Notes under the pieces: generated by a model
Seen by the model: only the letters and a program-made list of their open reading frames with translations
Database searches by the model: none
What the model was told of the DNA's origin: nothing
Part shown: in pieces, positions 23,101 to 34,576 of the stretch
How positions within the stretch are numbered: position 1 is the stretch's first letter
How the letters are laid out: each line of letters begins with the position of its first letter
Source: Takashimella koratensis
Taxonomy: Eukaryota > Basidiomycota > Tremellomycetes > Trichosporonales > Tetragoniomycetaceae
Length of the DNA stretch: 64,000 nucleotides
NCBI GenBank assembly: GCA_003116875.1
Contig: BCKT01000008.1
Location: forward strand, 828,322-892,321
Direction of reading: 5' to 3'
Position numbers and translations under genes: made by a program

Positions 23101-24448
23101 CACTCGCGTTGATAGGGAGCCCTCCTCCGTCACTCTCACAGAGACCATCCTGCAGGAAAACTCGTCGCTTACTCGAGTTACTCCCGAAATCCACTAGCGC
23201 CTCGCCGCCTTGATCACCTTCGTCGCAACCCACTCGCCTCACCTCACAAAACCCTCTGCCCTCAGGCTGCTCCCCTGCCCATATCATCCACCCTCCCTCG
23301 GACCCAAGATCTGACCTCGGACCCACTTCACCAGCTCCCGAATCTACTTTTCTCTTCACCCTTTCTGCGCAGAAAGGAAACTTCAAAGGAAACTCCACGG
23401 CCAACGATCTTTTCATCCGAGTTTGACCCCGATCTGGGCTCCCATTTTGCCTCCTTGTAGAACAAGGGAACCCACCTCGTCCAACGCGTCACACCTCGCC
23501 CGTCCGACTCTACCTACGCACTCTTCCCCAGCCCCCTTCGTCCTCCACTTTTTCATACCCAGTCCCTCCCTTCATCTGCGCCCACCTACTGCTGTGCTCA
23601 CTTAGTCATTCGAGTCTGCACAATCCCCAGCTCCACTGCCCTTCTATTCATCATCCCCGTGCTCCGCGACCCCCCGCCTTCGGCCATAAATCGCGTTTGA
23701 GCAACCCACTACCTCACCCAAGGATCCTTTCTTTCCACCACCAATCTCTACGGTCGACTTTTGTCTTTGCCCAACAACTCACGCTCACCGATCCTCCTTG
23801 ATCGGCAAGAATAAAACCTCCCGAATTCGAAAGGACAAGTCGAGTCATTTCACTCCACATCTTTCATCTGCCATTGACCCACGCAGCAACGTAGCCCCTC
23901 CCCTTCCTTCCACTTCGCACTCTCACTCCTTCCGTCCTTCAAAGTGCCGACAATCTTCAATCTCCCGGAAATCGCTCCATCCATTGTTCCCTTCTGGCCT
24001 TTCATACCTCTTCACCCCTCCTTCAAGTGAGTAGTCTTTCCCTCGCTTTCACTTTCACAAACACTTTCACTTCGCTTTTCACCCGAGTGGGTTTTCTCAC
24101 CCCTGCTTCCCACCCCTCGAGTTTGAACGGTACCCCCTGTGGAGCGCACTAACCCTCGTAGGTCACCTAATCGATTGAACAAAGCGTAATCGCCTTGTCA
24201 AATTCCACGCACTTGACCAGCGGCACTTCAGTATAAGAGAAGTTTCCACGCTCCGATCTCTCACTGGAATAAATTCTCTCTTTGTTCTCAATCTTTGCTT
24301 TCATTCTCTCACCGGGTTTTGATTTCAACGCCGACACACCGAAGCCGATACCGGACCCCCAAACACTTCGTTGCCCGGTCCCCATCACCCCCACCGTCTC
24401 CCGCAGACCACTCTATCACATCACCACCCCTTGGCACAACCTTCTTCA
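20199..24448. other. 4.2 kb gene-free region before homeodomain gene
   Basis: No convincing coding exon is visible on either strand. The right 2.5 kb is strongly pyrimidine-rich on the plus strand (for example around 21830-21930 and 22560-22640). A TATATAT at 23038-23044 could be a promoter for the homeodomain gene, giving a leader of about 1.4 kb. A probable leader intron lies at 24027-24161. Many short upstream open frames would precede the coding start. Confidence 0.45.
24027..24161 (+). other. Probable 5' leader intron
   Basis: The donor GTGAGTAG at 24027, a CACTAAC branch sequence near 24147-24153 and the acceptor CTCGTAG ending at 24161 fit the splice signals used elsewhere in the window. 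Confidence 0.45.
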
Positions 24449-26042
24449 ATGTCGGCCTCACCACTCGCCATGCACCCGCGCCCCATCTCCCCTCCGATGC
24501 AACAAGCGCTTGGCCTCGTCGAGCGGCGCCCTCCTAGCCCCCAATACCTCCCCGACGCTGACATTGGCAGCCGCTCGTGGCGATCCATCTTACTCTCTCC
24601 CTCGCCTTCACCCGAGAAGACCGCACCCAGGAGGGACAGTATGATGTCTCGGCAAGAGAGCGACGAGTCGAGGCGAAACAGTGACGAGACGGTGGTAGTG
24701 GACAAAGCCCATTCGCCACATGGTGAGTCCATTTTTCCAATTTCCCTGATGCACCCCATCCTTTCGTCCCTCTCTCCTCCTTGGGGCGCTAGCTGACCAT
24801 CACGACAGAGCGCACACCTTACTCCCCCGGCCGCTCGCCTTACGACACGATAGTCCGACGGGGTAGCCTCCCTCTCTTCTTCCGCGAAACTCCTCGTCTC
24901 CCTCGTCTCGAAACCGGATCTGACCGATCTACGACCCCCTTACGCGAGATCGCCGACCTCAAAGCTGGGCCTGGTTCATCCCCCGACTCGCTCGACCGTG
25001 ATCATGACCACGACCGCCACAACGACCGCTGCCGCTCTCCTCGGAGCGTCCTTGGTCCTCGTCACTCACATGGTCCCTCCGCCTCCCCCGCTCCACCGAG
25101 GCTCACGCTCAGCCCGCCGCAGGGGGCACACGCTTACCCTCGACAAACAGCATCTAGCTTCTACCCCACACCCGTGTCTGTCTCCGAGCGCCAGCCACAA
25201 CCACGATGGGCCGACTATTCGTCGTACTCACCTGCCTCGCGGCGATCTCCTCCACGTGACTTGCCACTTGGCCCAGGAGGTAGTGCAGCACTTTCTCCGT
25301 TTGCGCCTCACCTTCAGCCAATGCAACAGCCCCTCCCGCCGAGCCATGCCCGCGCCCGTGCCCCGACTATGCCCAGCTACCTTCCCCCGGGCCAAAGAGG
25401 TGCTCTCCGCCCCCGACTCTCTATCCACCCATACGCTGCACCGGCACCCGGTCGCGAATTCCAGAGGTTCCACAGCGCTGGCGGGTTTGAGCCCCGTCCA
25501 GCTATTCGAGACCGAGTGACTCTCTCGCCCGCCTCAGCTATTAGCCCAGGAGGATACAAGGCCCCACGTAAACGAGGTTAGTTTATCTTGTTGCCAGGCT
25601 GGAGCTACAGCTGACCAATCCTACAGCCGATGATACCCAGCTTGCTATCTTGAATGAAGTCTTTGAACGCACTTCGTATCCCTCCACAGCGGAGAGGGAG
25701 GACCTCGCTCGTCGATTGGGTATGACATCTCGCAGTGTTCAAATTTGGGTGAGTCCATTTCTCCTTCTCTTGATCTGTATCAGAACCACTGCTAACTCCT
25801 GATAGTTCCAGAACCGACGCCGCGCTGTCAAAGTCGAAGCCATCTCAGCAATGCAACGTGCTGAAGCTGAAGCTCGACACAAGGAACCTCCCATGATGGG
25901 GTGCCCTGCCCCGCCGCCGTACATGTACGACCACCTCGAACCTACCAGGCCCACCCCGGCGCTCTCGATGACCGAGGGGGCCTTTGTGAAGCGAGAGCGA
26001 TTGAGCCCCAACTCGTCAGAGCGGCTTCACCCGCATCTATAA
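24449..26042 (+). CDS. Homeodomain transcription factor
   Basis: A typical 60-residue homeodomain lies in the C-terminal third, built from three exons. It runs from PRKRADDTQLAIL through helix 2 (TAEREDLARRLGM) to the recognition helix RSVQIWFQNRRRAVK, with Trp48, Phe49, Asn51 and Arg53 all present. It has no TALE three-residue insertion. Upstream are about 330 residues rich in Ser, Pro, Arg and His, probably disordered, including SPEKTAPRRDS. The C-terminal tail is Pro/Met-rich. Introns are at about 24723-24808, 25577-25626 and 25750-25804. The start at 24449 has an alternative in-frame ATG at 24371. Expected role is sequence-specific DNA binding in the nucleus; whether it acts in mating or filamentation is unknown. 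Confidence 0.85.
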
Positions 26043-26321
26043 CTCCCTCTGCCCTGTTTAGAACTTGTGATCTAACTTATGGTCTGTTTGGTATTCCTCA
26101 TACCCCTTTTGCGTTTAGTTGATTTTGTTTTACACTTTTCTGCTTATGGCTGCTTATGGCTTTGGACTGATGATGTACAGTATACCGTGTCTCGCTCTTC
26201 CGTTCTCTGCTCCATCTCATCTCCACGTCCAAAATGTGTCCTATGCGAATCCAACTTCATATCCAACATGCAATCCAACCTCTATTTTTTTCAATATGAT
26301 AAATGAATTCCCAACTCAATG
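26043..26321. other. Convergent 3' region
   Basis: This AT-richer space separates the stops of the homeodomain gene and ERO1. No gene is seen. Confidence 0.5.
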
Positions 26322-28553
26322 CTACAGTTCCGTCTTGAGAGTAGTCGAGATAAACTCTTTAATGACTTGGATGATTCTACGAAGTGGACCATGGTCTAAC
26401 TGTTGCCAGCATACGTCAAAGCAGCCACGACAACTCCGGCGAACGGCTTCGGCTGCTGACAGTGCCGCGGCGAGGAGAGCCGATGCCCATTGTGGAACGA
26501 CTCGTTTGGGTGGGGAAGGTATCTGGGTCGTGTTAGCGGTTGGGAGATGGAGACTGAGGGCTTGACTTACCCGCTTGGTGGTATGATCTCTCCCGTGACT
26601 GGCAACAGCCTCAGCAGCCTGTGTCTCGGCGTATATCCGCCTGAACTGCTCAACCGACGCGAGACTTTCGCTGACTCGGTGGAGGGTGTTGAACAGGGCG
26701 ACGACCTCGGACCGTTGCAACAAGTCGGGGTTGACTTTTGGGCTGCACAGAGGCGGTCAAAATGATGGTTCTTAGATATGATGGTGAAACCGCTCACTCT
26801 AATGCCTTGTCGTCAAGCTCGAAAAGGATCTTGAGCGCGGTGCCGAGACCCGAGACTTGGAGTTTACCCCATAATCGACACTTGTCGCACCCTACGCAGT
26901 CCATGATCCTGGACACATTTCTGAAATGCGTCTTGAACTGTTCCTTCAAGATCTGCTTGACGTTAATTCGGATTCTCAACCATCCCACTTCTACCTCTCC
27001 CTTGTTCGGAGGTCTATTCAAACTTACCACCGCGTCTTCTCCCAGGAAGAAATCACCCTCGTCGAACCCTTTCCCACCCTCGCTGTTCTGGGCAAGCTTC
27101 AACACCGCGTCCAATGCCGACCTCGCCTGAGTATCTTCCTTGCGCTTGGCTCGTACCCGGTCGTCGATCACCTTAACGAGTGGGGCGGTCGCGATGTCGT
27201 AGGATCGGAAATAGGGCGCAGCTCTAGCGACTGCGCGAAGGAGGAGGAGGGCATTGAAGTAGACGTTGGAGAGGCGTTCAGGATGAGTAGCCAGTCGGGA
27301 GATGAAACATTGCAGGTTGGGCGCCCACTCGCCAGTCTGTTGGTCAAGGTATTCGGCGCAGATATGGATCGAGATTGACGCGTGAAGACCTGTCACCGTG
27401 GTTAGCGCCAACTGTGAGAGTCGTTATGGAGCTGAGAAACGGCGCTGCTTACCAGAGATGACACGGTAGTAGACCTTCTTCTCTTCGCACATATCTGTCT
27501 CAGCCCCGCTCAGAGGCGACTTTACCATCTCCGTTCCCCACCCTTCACTAAGCTTCGAGAACCCCCAACCTCCGTCCTGCATCGGTGCGCTCACTCCGCC
27601 TGCACCCACTACCGCCGATGCGAGTCGATCAATCCCGGCCCCACTGGACCCAGGGACACTGCTGCCAGATTGCCGCCGACCGGTTTTCTGCGCCTCCACA
27701 GCCGCCTCGGAAAGGCCAAAGCAATTTTCCTCGTAGATTGCGCGCCAGACATTGTGCGCAGAGTCGCCGGCGTAGCCCGTGAATCGTTCGGGGTTGAGCG
27801 CAAGGTCAATATATTGGCCATCTAAATGTCCAGCACGATCAGTTGACGAACATCAAGAGGGGGGAAAGATTGACAACTGACCTGGTGTCGCGTCGTCTTC
27901 GATGTAGCAAAAGTCTTGCTCGCGGAAGTAACAGCTTGAGATGCCCTCGTCCTTGAACAATGGTTAGTCTTGCCCTTCCCACCCCAGATCTCAACTCACA
28001 TCCGCAGAGGCGACACGGACCTCGCTAAGAGCCCTCGCTCTCCACTTGTTCGGAATCTCAGACTACCCAGTCCATATCAGCTCAGCTCTTCCCACACGTC
28101 TATGTGTAGACTCACATCATCGGCAGCCTCCACGCCGCAATCCCTGTTCATGCAAAACCCATTCTCGTGCCAGAACGGACACTCGCGGAACAAGTCGACT
28201 TTGTAGTATCGAAAGAACGGGAACTTGACAAGATCATGTAGTGCCGGGAAAAGATCTTTGTTTAGGCTCTCGACGGTCTCGTATGCGCAATGAGTAGACT
28301 CGATGGGACCAGAGGGCTGTGGGTAGATGTTGGTGTTGGTGTAGGTGGCTTTGTCAGCTACGTCCAGGTTACACTTTGTAGAAACGTGATGGAGGAACGC
28401 CAGGACTGAGATGGTACGTACGATGCAGTAACCTTCGGCCTTGCCCTCGAGGACGTTGCGTGCAACGGTACTGTCTGGGAGATGTGGACCGTACAGGCTC
28501 GACGCGGACGCCGAGGCTACAGCCAAGGCAGAGACAAGAACGCTGGCCAGCAT
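26322..28553 (-). CDS. ERO1: Endoplasmic reticulum oxidoreductin 1
   Basis: ERO1 is the FAD-dependent thiol oxidase that reoxidises protein disulfide isomerase in the ER lumen, passing electrons to oxygen. The start at 28553 gives a signal peptide, [17 protein letters not shown]. The active-site CXXCXXC is in [16 protein letters not shown]. The FAD-pocket helix regions are visible as [31 protein letters not shown] and [17 protein letters not shown]. The exit region [15 protein letters not shown] follows. Cysteines of the N-terminal shuttle region are in [11 protein letters not shown] and [13 protein letters not shown]. About seven introns occur. The last exon, after a KR|IPSP join, ends in a helical tail with no HDEL signal, so ER retention must come from elsewhere. 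Confidence 0.94.
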
Positions 28554-29052
28554 GCGTTCAAAAGTTTCAATTGGAGTGGAGAAATTCGAGCGGCGAGCGG
28601 CGAGAGTTAGAGTGGTGAGTGGAGTGCGCAACAGCAGCGGTAGCAAAGGATCGCGCCCTGGGCAAGTGGGTTCAAAAGGACATGCGCAGGGGTAGTGTCG
28701 AAGTGTGGATAGAGGTGAGAGGTTGTTGTGTTGTTGTTTGAATGGTGAATGGGCTTTGTCATGAACCGAGTGTTCAAAAAATCAACGTGTCAGTGTCGAC
28801 GTGTTTCCTGGCTGTGACTCATCCATCCATCCCGTAATCCCGTTCCTGGTTTCGGCGGCCTCGGACACGGGTGGCGTCGGGCATCCTCAACTGCATTCCG
28901 ACTGCGTCCGAGCACGGCAGTGCACGTCCTTGCTCAACCTAGCACTAAGCACAACACGCTCCATATGACTGTCCTTGCATACCAAGATACTAACTACCCC
29001 AGTAGCCATTTTTAGAAAAACATATAGGCAAGTCTAGATAATGACGAGCCCT
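28554..29052. promoter_or_regulatory. ERO1 upstream region
   Basis: About 500 bp between the ERO1 start and the MET10 stop. An unfolded-protein response would be expected to drive ERO1, but I find no exact UPRE. Repeated CACGT-like pieces occur near 28785-28805. Confidence 0.3.
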
Positions 29053-32000
29053 CTAGTAAACCTCGAGGACGTATCGCTCGTCCTCCTTCAACGCCTCGAT
29101 GTACTCCTCTGCCTCCTTTCGCTCCATCCCGGCCTCCTCCGTGAGCGAGCTGACGAGCGCCTCGAAAACATCGGGGACGGGCCACGTCGGTCCACAGAGG
29201 TAAAAGTATGCCGCGTCCTTGCCCTTGCCCGTCAACATCTTGGCGAGCATCTTCTTGTCCTGCTTCATCTTGTGCTGGATGTACACCTTGTCCTTGCCGT
29301 CACGCGAGAACGCGAGACCCGCGTGCGAGATGATACCCGAAGCGATGTAGGCCTCGATCTCCTCGCCGTAAAGGTACTCTTGCGAGCGGTATCGGGAACC
29401 AAAGTAGTAGATGAGAGGACCGACCTCGATGCCCTGAGACTGCTGCCAGGCGCGGTGCTGCATGAACGCGCGGAAGGGGGCCGCACCGGTACCGAGACCA
29501 GCCATGATGATCGGCTGGCGGTCATCGGGAGAGAGCTTCATGACGGAAGGCTTGATCGAGACGGTGACCTTGGCGCCAGGCTTGAGGTCGGCGAGGTAAC
29601 GCGTGCACTGACCGAAACGGGGCGAGCCTAAAGATAATCAGTACAGCTTCAGACAAAGCAGGCGAAAGTGACTCACCTTTCGAGTCAATCCAGTCCACAG
29701 TGACGATAAGCAGCTCGACCTTGTCGCCAACTGCCTTCTGACTCGAGGCGATGGAGTAGTGACGGGGCTTGATCTCGGGGATGAGACCAATGAGCTCCTC
29801 GATACTTGGTCGGGCGGTGCGGAATCGCTGGAGGACATCGGCGAAGGTGACGGTCTCGTTCTCCGCCATCTTCTTGAACAACTCGGCACCCTCGGGGGCA
29901 GAGATGAATTTGAGAGTCATCGCGTCCGCCTTGGTAGTTGCCAACTTGGCGAGTGCCGCGTAGAACGCCTTGCCCGGTCGACCGAACAGGTCGACGTTCT
30001 GCTGCAAGAGCTGGAAGATTGTGCGGGTCTCCATGGTACCTGGCTGGGTCGGGTTGGGGAACGAGACCAGCGCGTCGGCCTCGAGGCCGTACCATTTGCA
30101 GAAGTCAACAACCTCCTGAGTGTCGTTCCAGCCGTGGATACCGATAGCCTCGCCAATCTCGTACTTGAGACCAGTACCACTGGTGTCGAGCTCGAGGTGG
30201 AAGACGTTTCGGTCGTACGAAGCGGGAGTGAGACGGCGGTTCTCCGACACGGTGACGAGGAAGGTCTCGTCGGCGGTGCTGGGTCGGAGAGCCTTGATAC
30301 CGGGTCCATCAACCTCGGCGTCGACGGTCTTGGCGTCGGGGACCGCGAACGCCTCGCGGAAGAAGACGTGGCGAGCCGCGAGTTCCCACGAGGTAAGGAC
30401 AGCCTTCTCCTCCGTGTCGAGATTGATGAGACCAGCCTCGCCGGGGAGGGCATCCCACGACCACGCCTCCTTAGCGGCCTTGGTCAAACCCTCGGCGTCA
30501 ACCTCCCACTCGGCAACGTCCGCTTGCGGGATTTCGCTGAGCGCGGCCTGGGCGTCCTCGACCTCGTCTCGACCAAGCTGGTTGCAGTAGAACGCGTCGA
30601 GAACCTTCCAGACACCCTGAGGAAGACGCTGGTTGCCGGTGTAGAGCAAGAGGAACGCGACTTCCTGACGGATAGGGTTGAGAGGCGAGCTCGAGTCGAG
30701 GTCGAGAAGGAAAACGCGGAGCTGCTTCTCCTTGATCGTCTGAATCTCACGGGCAGAGAGCTTAACGGAAACCTCGGACTCAAGCCAGGGGAGGTCAAGA
30801 ACGACAATAGCGCCTTGCTTGGCGGAGGCGAAGACGTCGACCGACTTGTGAATGTTGGCGTCGGAGACCCAAACAACATCGCTCTCAGTCGCAGGAGTGA
30901 TCGGGGCGACCGATCCCGATGCGATGGAGAGGACGGAGAGAACACCGCGAGCAGAGGACGAGCCGTACTGGGCGAGGTCAGTGGTGACGTTGGGCGAGGA
31001 GAGGAAGAGGTGGGCAAGGAGCTGGGGCAAGGGGGACAGGGGAGCGGTGAAGAAGGAGATCGTCTTCCCGTTGGCGGAGGCAGCGGGGGTGGGCGAGGGG
31101 TTGACAGATGTCTTGATGATAGGGAAAGCCGACGAGCTGCTGGACTGGGGGGCAGAGAAAAGGGCCGCGAGGACGAGAGCCTTGAGAGCCTCGGCGTCGG
31201 CGCGGGTCGGGCCAGTAACGTGGACAGTCTTCTTGCCGCCCTTGGTCAAGGCAGCGAGGAGCGCCTCGGGAGACGGCGAGAGGGTGTTGAGGATAACGTG
31301 GGGCTTGCCAGTGAGGGAAGAAGCGGCGTGCGACGCAACAGCGAGATAGAGCTCAGATGCAGAGTCGTCACTGACGGTGAAATCGTCGATCGAGCCTGAC
31401 GAAGGGAAGGTGAACGAGGTGGTTTGGCGGCCCGAGTAGGTAGTCTCGACGACGTGGATGAACTTGCCCTGGGTGCCGTAGAGCTGAGCACTGGAGGCGA
31501 CAATGTCCGAGCCAGAGGAGAAGACGACGGTCCAGTCCTCGGGAAGAGCGGTGAGCGCCTTGAGAACGCCTGGGGAAGCGAGGGCGTCGGAAAGCTCGAG
31601 CGAGGCGGAGGGCTCAGTCGAGGCAAGGTGGATCACGACGTTGCCCTGGATAGCGGAGAGGTGAGGGGCGAGGAACGGGAGGGTCGAGGTACTGGCGAAG
31701 ACGGAGATCTTGCCGGTCCCAGCCTTCTTGGCGAAACCGGCGAGCTCAAGACCAGCGCCCTCGCGGGTCTGGACCGAGTGGACTTTGCCGAGAGTACCAT
31801 TGGCGCCCTGGGCGTCCCAAGCAGCAACCTTGGCGCCAAAGCCAACCTGAACAGCGTCGTCGTACACCCAAACGGCAGAGGACGACTGAATAGCGAGGGC
31901 CTCGAGAACCTCGATCGCGGAGCCAAAGACAGTCGCGCCTGCCTTGGTGGTAGGGACGGGCTGGGACGAAGCGATCAAGTTGGTGAGATAGCCACTGTCG

Positions 32001-32245
32001 GTCGGGGACGGGATGACGCTAGGGAGGTTGGCGTCAACAACGGATTCCGGGGTGGCCTTGGAGATGGGGCTCTTGGAGTTGTCGCCGCCAAACTCGGAGA
32101 CGGCGGTGCTGGTCGCGCTGTAAGGGGTGGACGTGCCATCGGCATCGAGGTTGATGCCCTGGTTTTTGTTGGTGGCGAGGGAGGCCTTGGTGGCGGGGAC
32201 GCCAGGCGGGGAGGTGAAGGCGGTGGTGATGGCGACGGGAGCCAT
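29053..32245 (-). CDS. MET10: Sulfite reductase [NADPH] flavoprotein subunit
   Basis: This subunit moves electrons from NADPH through FAD and FMN to the haemoprotein that reduces sulfite to sulfide, for Met and Cys synthesis. The N-terminal ~450 residues have the pyruvate-oxidoreductase-like fold typical of fungal Met10. A linker with FYCNQLGRDEVEDAQ leads to the ferredoxin-reductase part: NVFHLELDTSGTGLKYEIGE, GLIPEIKPRHYSIASS for FAD, IMAGLGTGAAPFRAFMQ and YFYLCGPTWPVPDVFEALV for NADPH, and the terminal aromatic ERYVLEVY. A single intron of about 50 bp (near 29627-29676) interrupts 3.1 kb, far fewer than neighbours. Codons end in C very often, which suggests high expression. Length and domain order are normal. 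Confidence 0.95.
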
Positions 32246-32468
32246 GGTGAGCGGAGGGGTGGGGGTGATGGAGAGGTGAGAGGAGGAAGAGGGAGAGGGT
32301 GGGGGGAGTTATACACAGGGGAGGGGGGGCCGGAGACGTGGATGAAGAGGTGAGAGATGGGGATGACCAAGGTATCCTCCCAAAAAAAAAAGCGAAGGTG
32401 TGATTCCGGTGGATGTTCCAGATTTCCCCACATCACCCCAGAATTACCCCACTTTTTTCCGAATTCGC

Positions 32469-32474
32469 CACGTG
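32469..32474. promoter_or_regulatory. CACGTG box upstream of MET10
   Basis: A palindromic CACGTG lies 224 bp before the MET10 ATG. In yeast the Cbf1 bHLH factor binds such boxes at sulfur-assimilation genes. A similar use here is inference. Confidence 0.4.
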
Positions 32475-32815
32475 GGATCCCTCTCCAACCGATGGCGTGA
32501 TTGGTGCAAACTCTGCTCCCAGCCTGGTCCCAAGTGGCGACCGGGCCGATGCCGATGACGCGACAGCCGAGGCAGCAGGATGAAACATGGAGGAAACAGA
32601 GCGAAGGCTACCTGCTTGACGGTTGATCCGGAGACGGTGTTAGTCGAGGACCGCCCAGAGAGAAGCGGCTCCTACAGCCAGCTTAGTATCTCTCGTTTCC
32701 CGCTTACGTGACTCCACAGCTACTGCTTTGTCCTCGGTGGAAGCCCAATATTCAAACCGATAGTCGAAAGCTTACGCCACGAAACTGCAGCTCACAAGCA
32801 CCATTGGGCGATGCA

Positions 32816-32822
32816 TATATAA
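32816..32822 (+). promoter_or_regulatory. TATA box of array member 0
   Basis: TATATAA lies 67 bp before the first following ATG (32889). Confidence 0.35.
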
Positions 32823-32888
32823 TTCACCCTACATTCACCTTGTTGCATACTCTTGACCACCGTGCGCTCATCGACTACGCATCTGTCA

Positions 32889-33206
32889 ATGTTGTTGACA
32901 AACTTGACGACCTCATCTTCAACATCAATGACTACTTTATTCACCATTTTTAGGGCCTCAACTTTCATCCCGGATGTCAGTAGCTTGACCATCGCTTGGC
33001 TGCCACCAGAGTCGAAGTGGACCACTCTCGCCGAGACTATGCATAAAAGCGTCATTGACGAAATCAGGAGTATTGATGCAGACGGAGCAGACGTTCTGCA
33101 AGATGCTTGGGACACTCTGCATACCTCTCTACAAAGGCCAAACTGGTCGGGTGACAAGGGCAGTGACGCGCTGGAATGTATCACGGCTTCTACCAGTTTA
33201 CGGTAG
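32889..33206 (+). CDS. Divergent array gene 0 (degenerate?)
   Basis: The first ATG after a TATA box opens a 105-codon frame. Its middle, SLTIAWLPPESKWTTLAETM followed by an SIDADGAD stretch, resembles the W-L-P core and following helix of the island's gene family. It then diverges. A short frame with family-like intron signals (33212-33331) follows in another phase, so this may be a frameshifted or decayed first copy. A minus-strand frame of 169 codons covers the same DNA, so the strand is not certain. Confidence 0.35.
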   Translation: MLLTNLTTSSSTSMTTLFTIFRASTFIPDVSSLTIAWLPPESKWTTLAETMHKSVIDEIRSIDADGADVLQDAWDTLHTSLQRPNWSGDKGSDALECITASTSLR

Positions 33207-33211
33207 AACAT

Positions 33212-33423
33212 ATGCCCGCCACCGACGAGCACTTCGATAGTAAGAGTCGAGAAGCTGCGATTAGTTGCTTGAAGCTTTGCACAGCTCTTCTCGTCAAACA
33301 TGCCCCCTCTGTCATGTCAATATTGGAGTGAGTTGAGTCTGCAGTTGTCGGCTTGAATGCGGACTGACGCGTTGTAATTAGTGGGCGACAATCAATCGCC
33401 AAGCGTGGAGTCAGATCGCAGTG
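33212..33423 (+). pseudogene. Array fragment, repeated at 37895
   Basis: A 38-codon frame starting MPATDEHFDSKSREAAISCL closely matches MPVTDEEFNSKSQEDAVSCL at 37895. A GTGAGT donor (33328, phase 2) and a CTGACG...TTAG acceptor ending 33381 fit the intron seen in the family, giving a short second exon to 33423. It is probably the 3' part of array gene 0, out of frame with it. Confidence 0.4.
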
Positions 33424-34066
33424 AAGAGCGACGCGGGACATGGACATAGCTGCTAGGTCGTGTAGACTCGCAACCAGTGTTGAGTATCGGAAACTTGAGC
33501 AGATGTGACTGCAAGGGCAATGCCTCGCCGTGTAGTTCGTCGAATCACCGACCATCTTGACTCATGAGTTCGACACGCACTGTGGTCGTCCCCTCCTCGC
33601 CCAGCCCTCGGGTTGCTCTCGCGCACACAAAGTGGACGAAGATGAAGCCACACTACTAGAAGGATCACCTTAGACTTGACCCAGCTCCCAATCCGGGGGC
33701 TCTTTCCTCTCACGTTGTGTAGAGGCGTTTACAGTACGGGACGCCTGGGGAGCATTCCTTTGACAATATACACCGATTCAAGTCTCCAAACGGTTTCACA
33801 GTCCTCAATCAAAAGAAACGCGACAAACAAAGGCTGTAACATATGCGTGCAGCGCAAGCGTTGCATTTGAAATCATCCTTTCTAGAGGCGGATAGCCTTG
33901 CATTTAACTCCGACCAGCTCTCACTTGGGCGGCAAGCCTGGTGGACCCCCTCTCAGATAGATATAAGGCGGCGGTTCACATCCCCACGCTCCGCTCATTT
34001 TCGAGCAATATCTCTGCAACGTTTAGTAGCACAGCTAAAACATCACCGCGAGACGTATCTTTACCA
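33424..34066. other. Array spacer
   Basis: No gene is seen apart from the promoter of member 1 at its right end. Confidence 0.45.
33962..33967 (+). promoter_or_regulatory. TATA box of array member 1
   Basis: TATAAG, 100 bp before the ATG at 34067. Confidence 0.5.
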
Positions 34067-34576
34067 ATGGCAACCAACACAACTTCTGACACCTCCATCG
34101 AAAGGGAATGGACTGAAAGTGACATCCCGACGTGGCTTCCCACTGACCAGCGGGGACGCTCTGAGCTTGCATCAAAGCTCAATGCCTGCGGATGGGTCTT
34201 TGCGGTCACCGTGAATCCGGAATGGGAGTTGTTACCCACAGTATCCAATCAGTACCTGCTGGATTACTGTCTTCCCGAAGGTAATACTGTCACCCACACG
34301 CTTATGACGAAATTTGCAACTCTTGCCAAATCAGTTGGCGATGCCAAGGGGCTCGCAGAGCCTCACGGAATAGAGGTCATGGGCAAACTCGGGTGAGTGC
34401 AGTTGTGACTCATGCAGCACTTGAGGCGCTGACATCGACATTGCAGAACCGAAGAGAACAACACCCTCGTCCAAGCCGCTCTTCAAGGAAGGCTGTTCGC
34501 AGACTCGAAGAGAACGATACCCAGCAACCTTGTTGCCCTTGTGATGCCCACCCAGAACCCGGTCGAGAGTGTCTGA
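34067..34576 (+). CDS. Array gene 1, novel W-L-P-x-D family
   Basis: An unrecognised intracellular protein of about 152 residues with no signal peptide or membrane segment. Exon 1 has the family core DIPTWLPTDQRGRSELASKL, a helix, then LPEGNTVTHTLMTKFATLA. A 54-bp intron (34393-34446, CTGAC branch, phase 2) joins KLG to TEENNTLVQAALQGRLF. It ends NPVESV. No frame break is seen. Start chosen because it is the first ATG after the TATA box and because other members start at the same distance before the core. Confidence 0.65.

Noticed and set aside
28785..28805. Unfolded-protein response element before ERO1
   Set aside because: CACGT-like repeats are present, but none matches the CAGNGTG or TGACGTG consensus.
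29759..31399. 546-codon plus-strand frame inside MET10
   Set aside because: It arises from the strong codon bias of MET10 on the opposite strand; the minus-strand protein is a full-length known enzyme.
32792..33301. 169-codon minus-strand gene opposite array gene 0
   Set aside because: The plus strand has a TATA box, the W-L-P core and family-like splice signals. The minus-strand frame has none, though it cannot be fully excluded.
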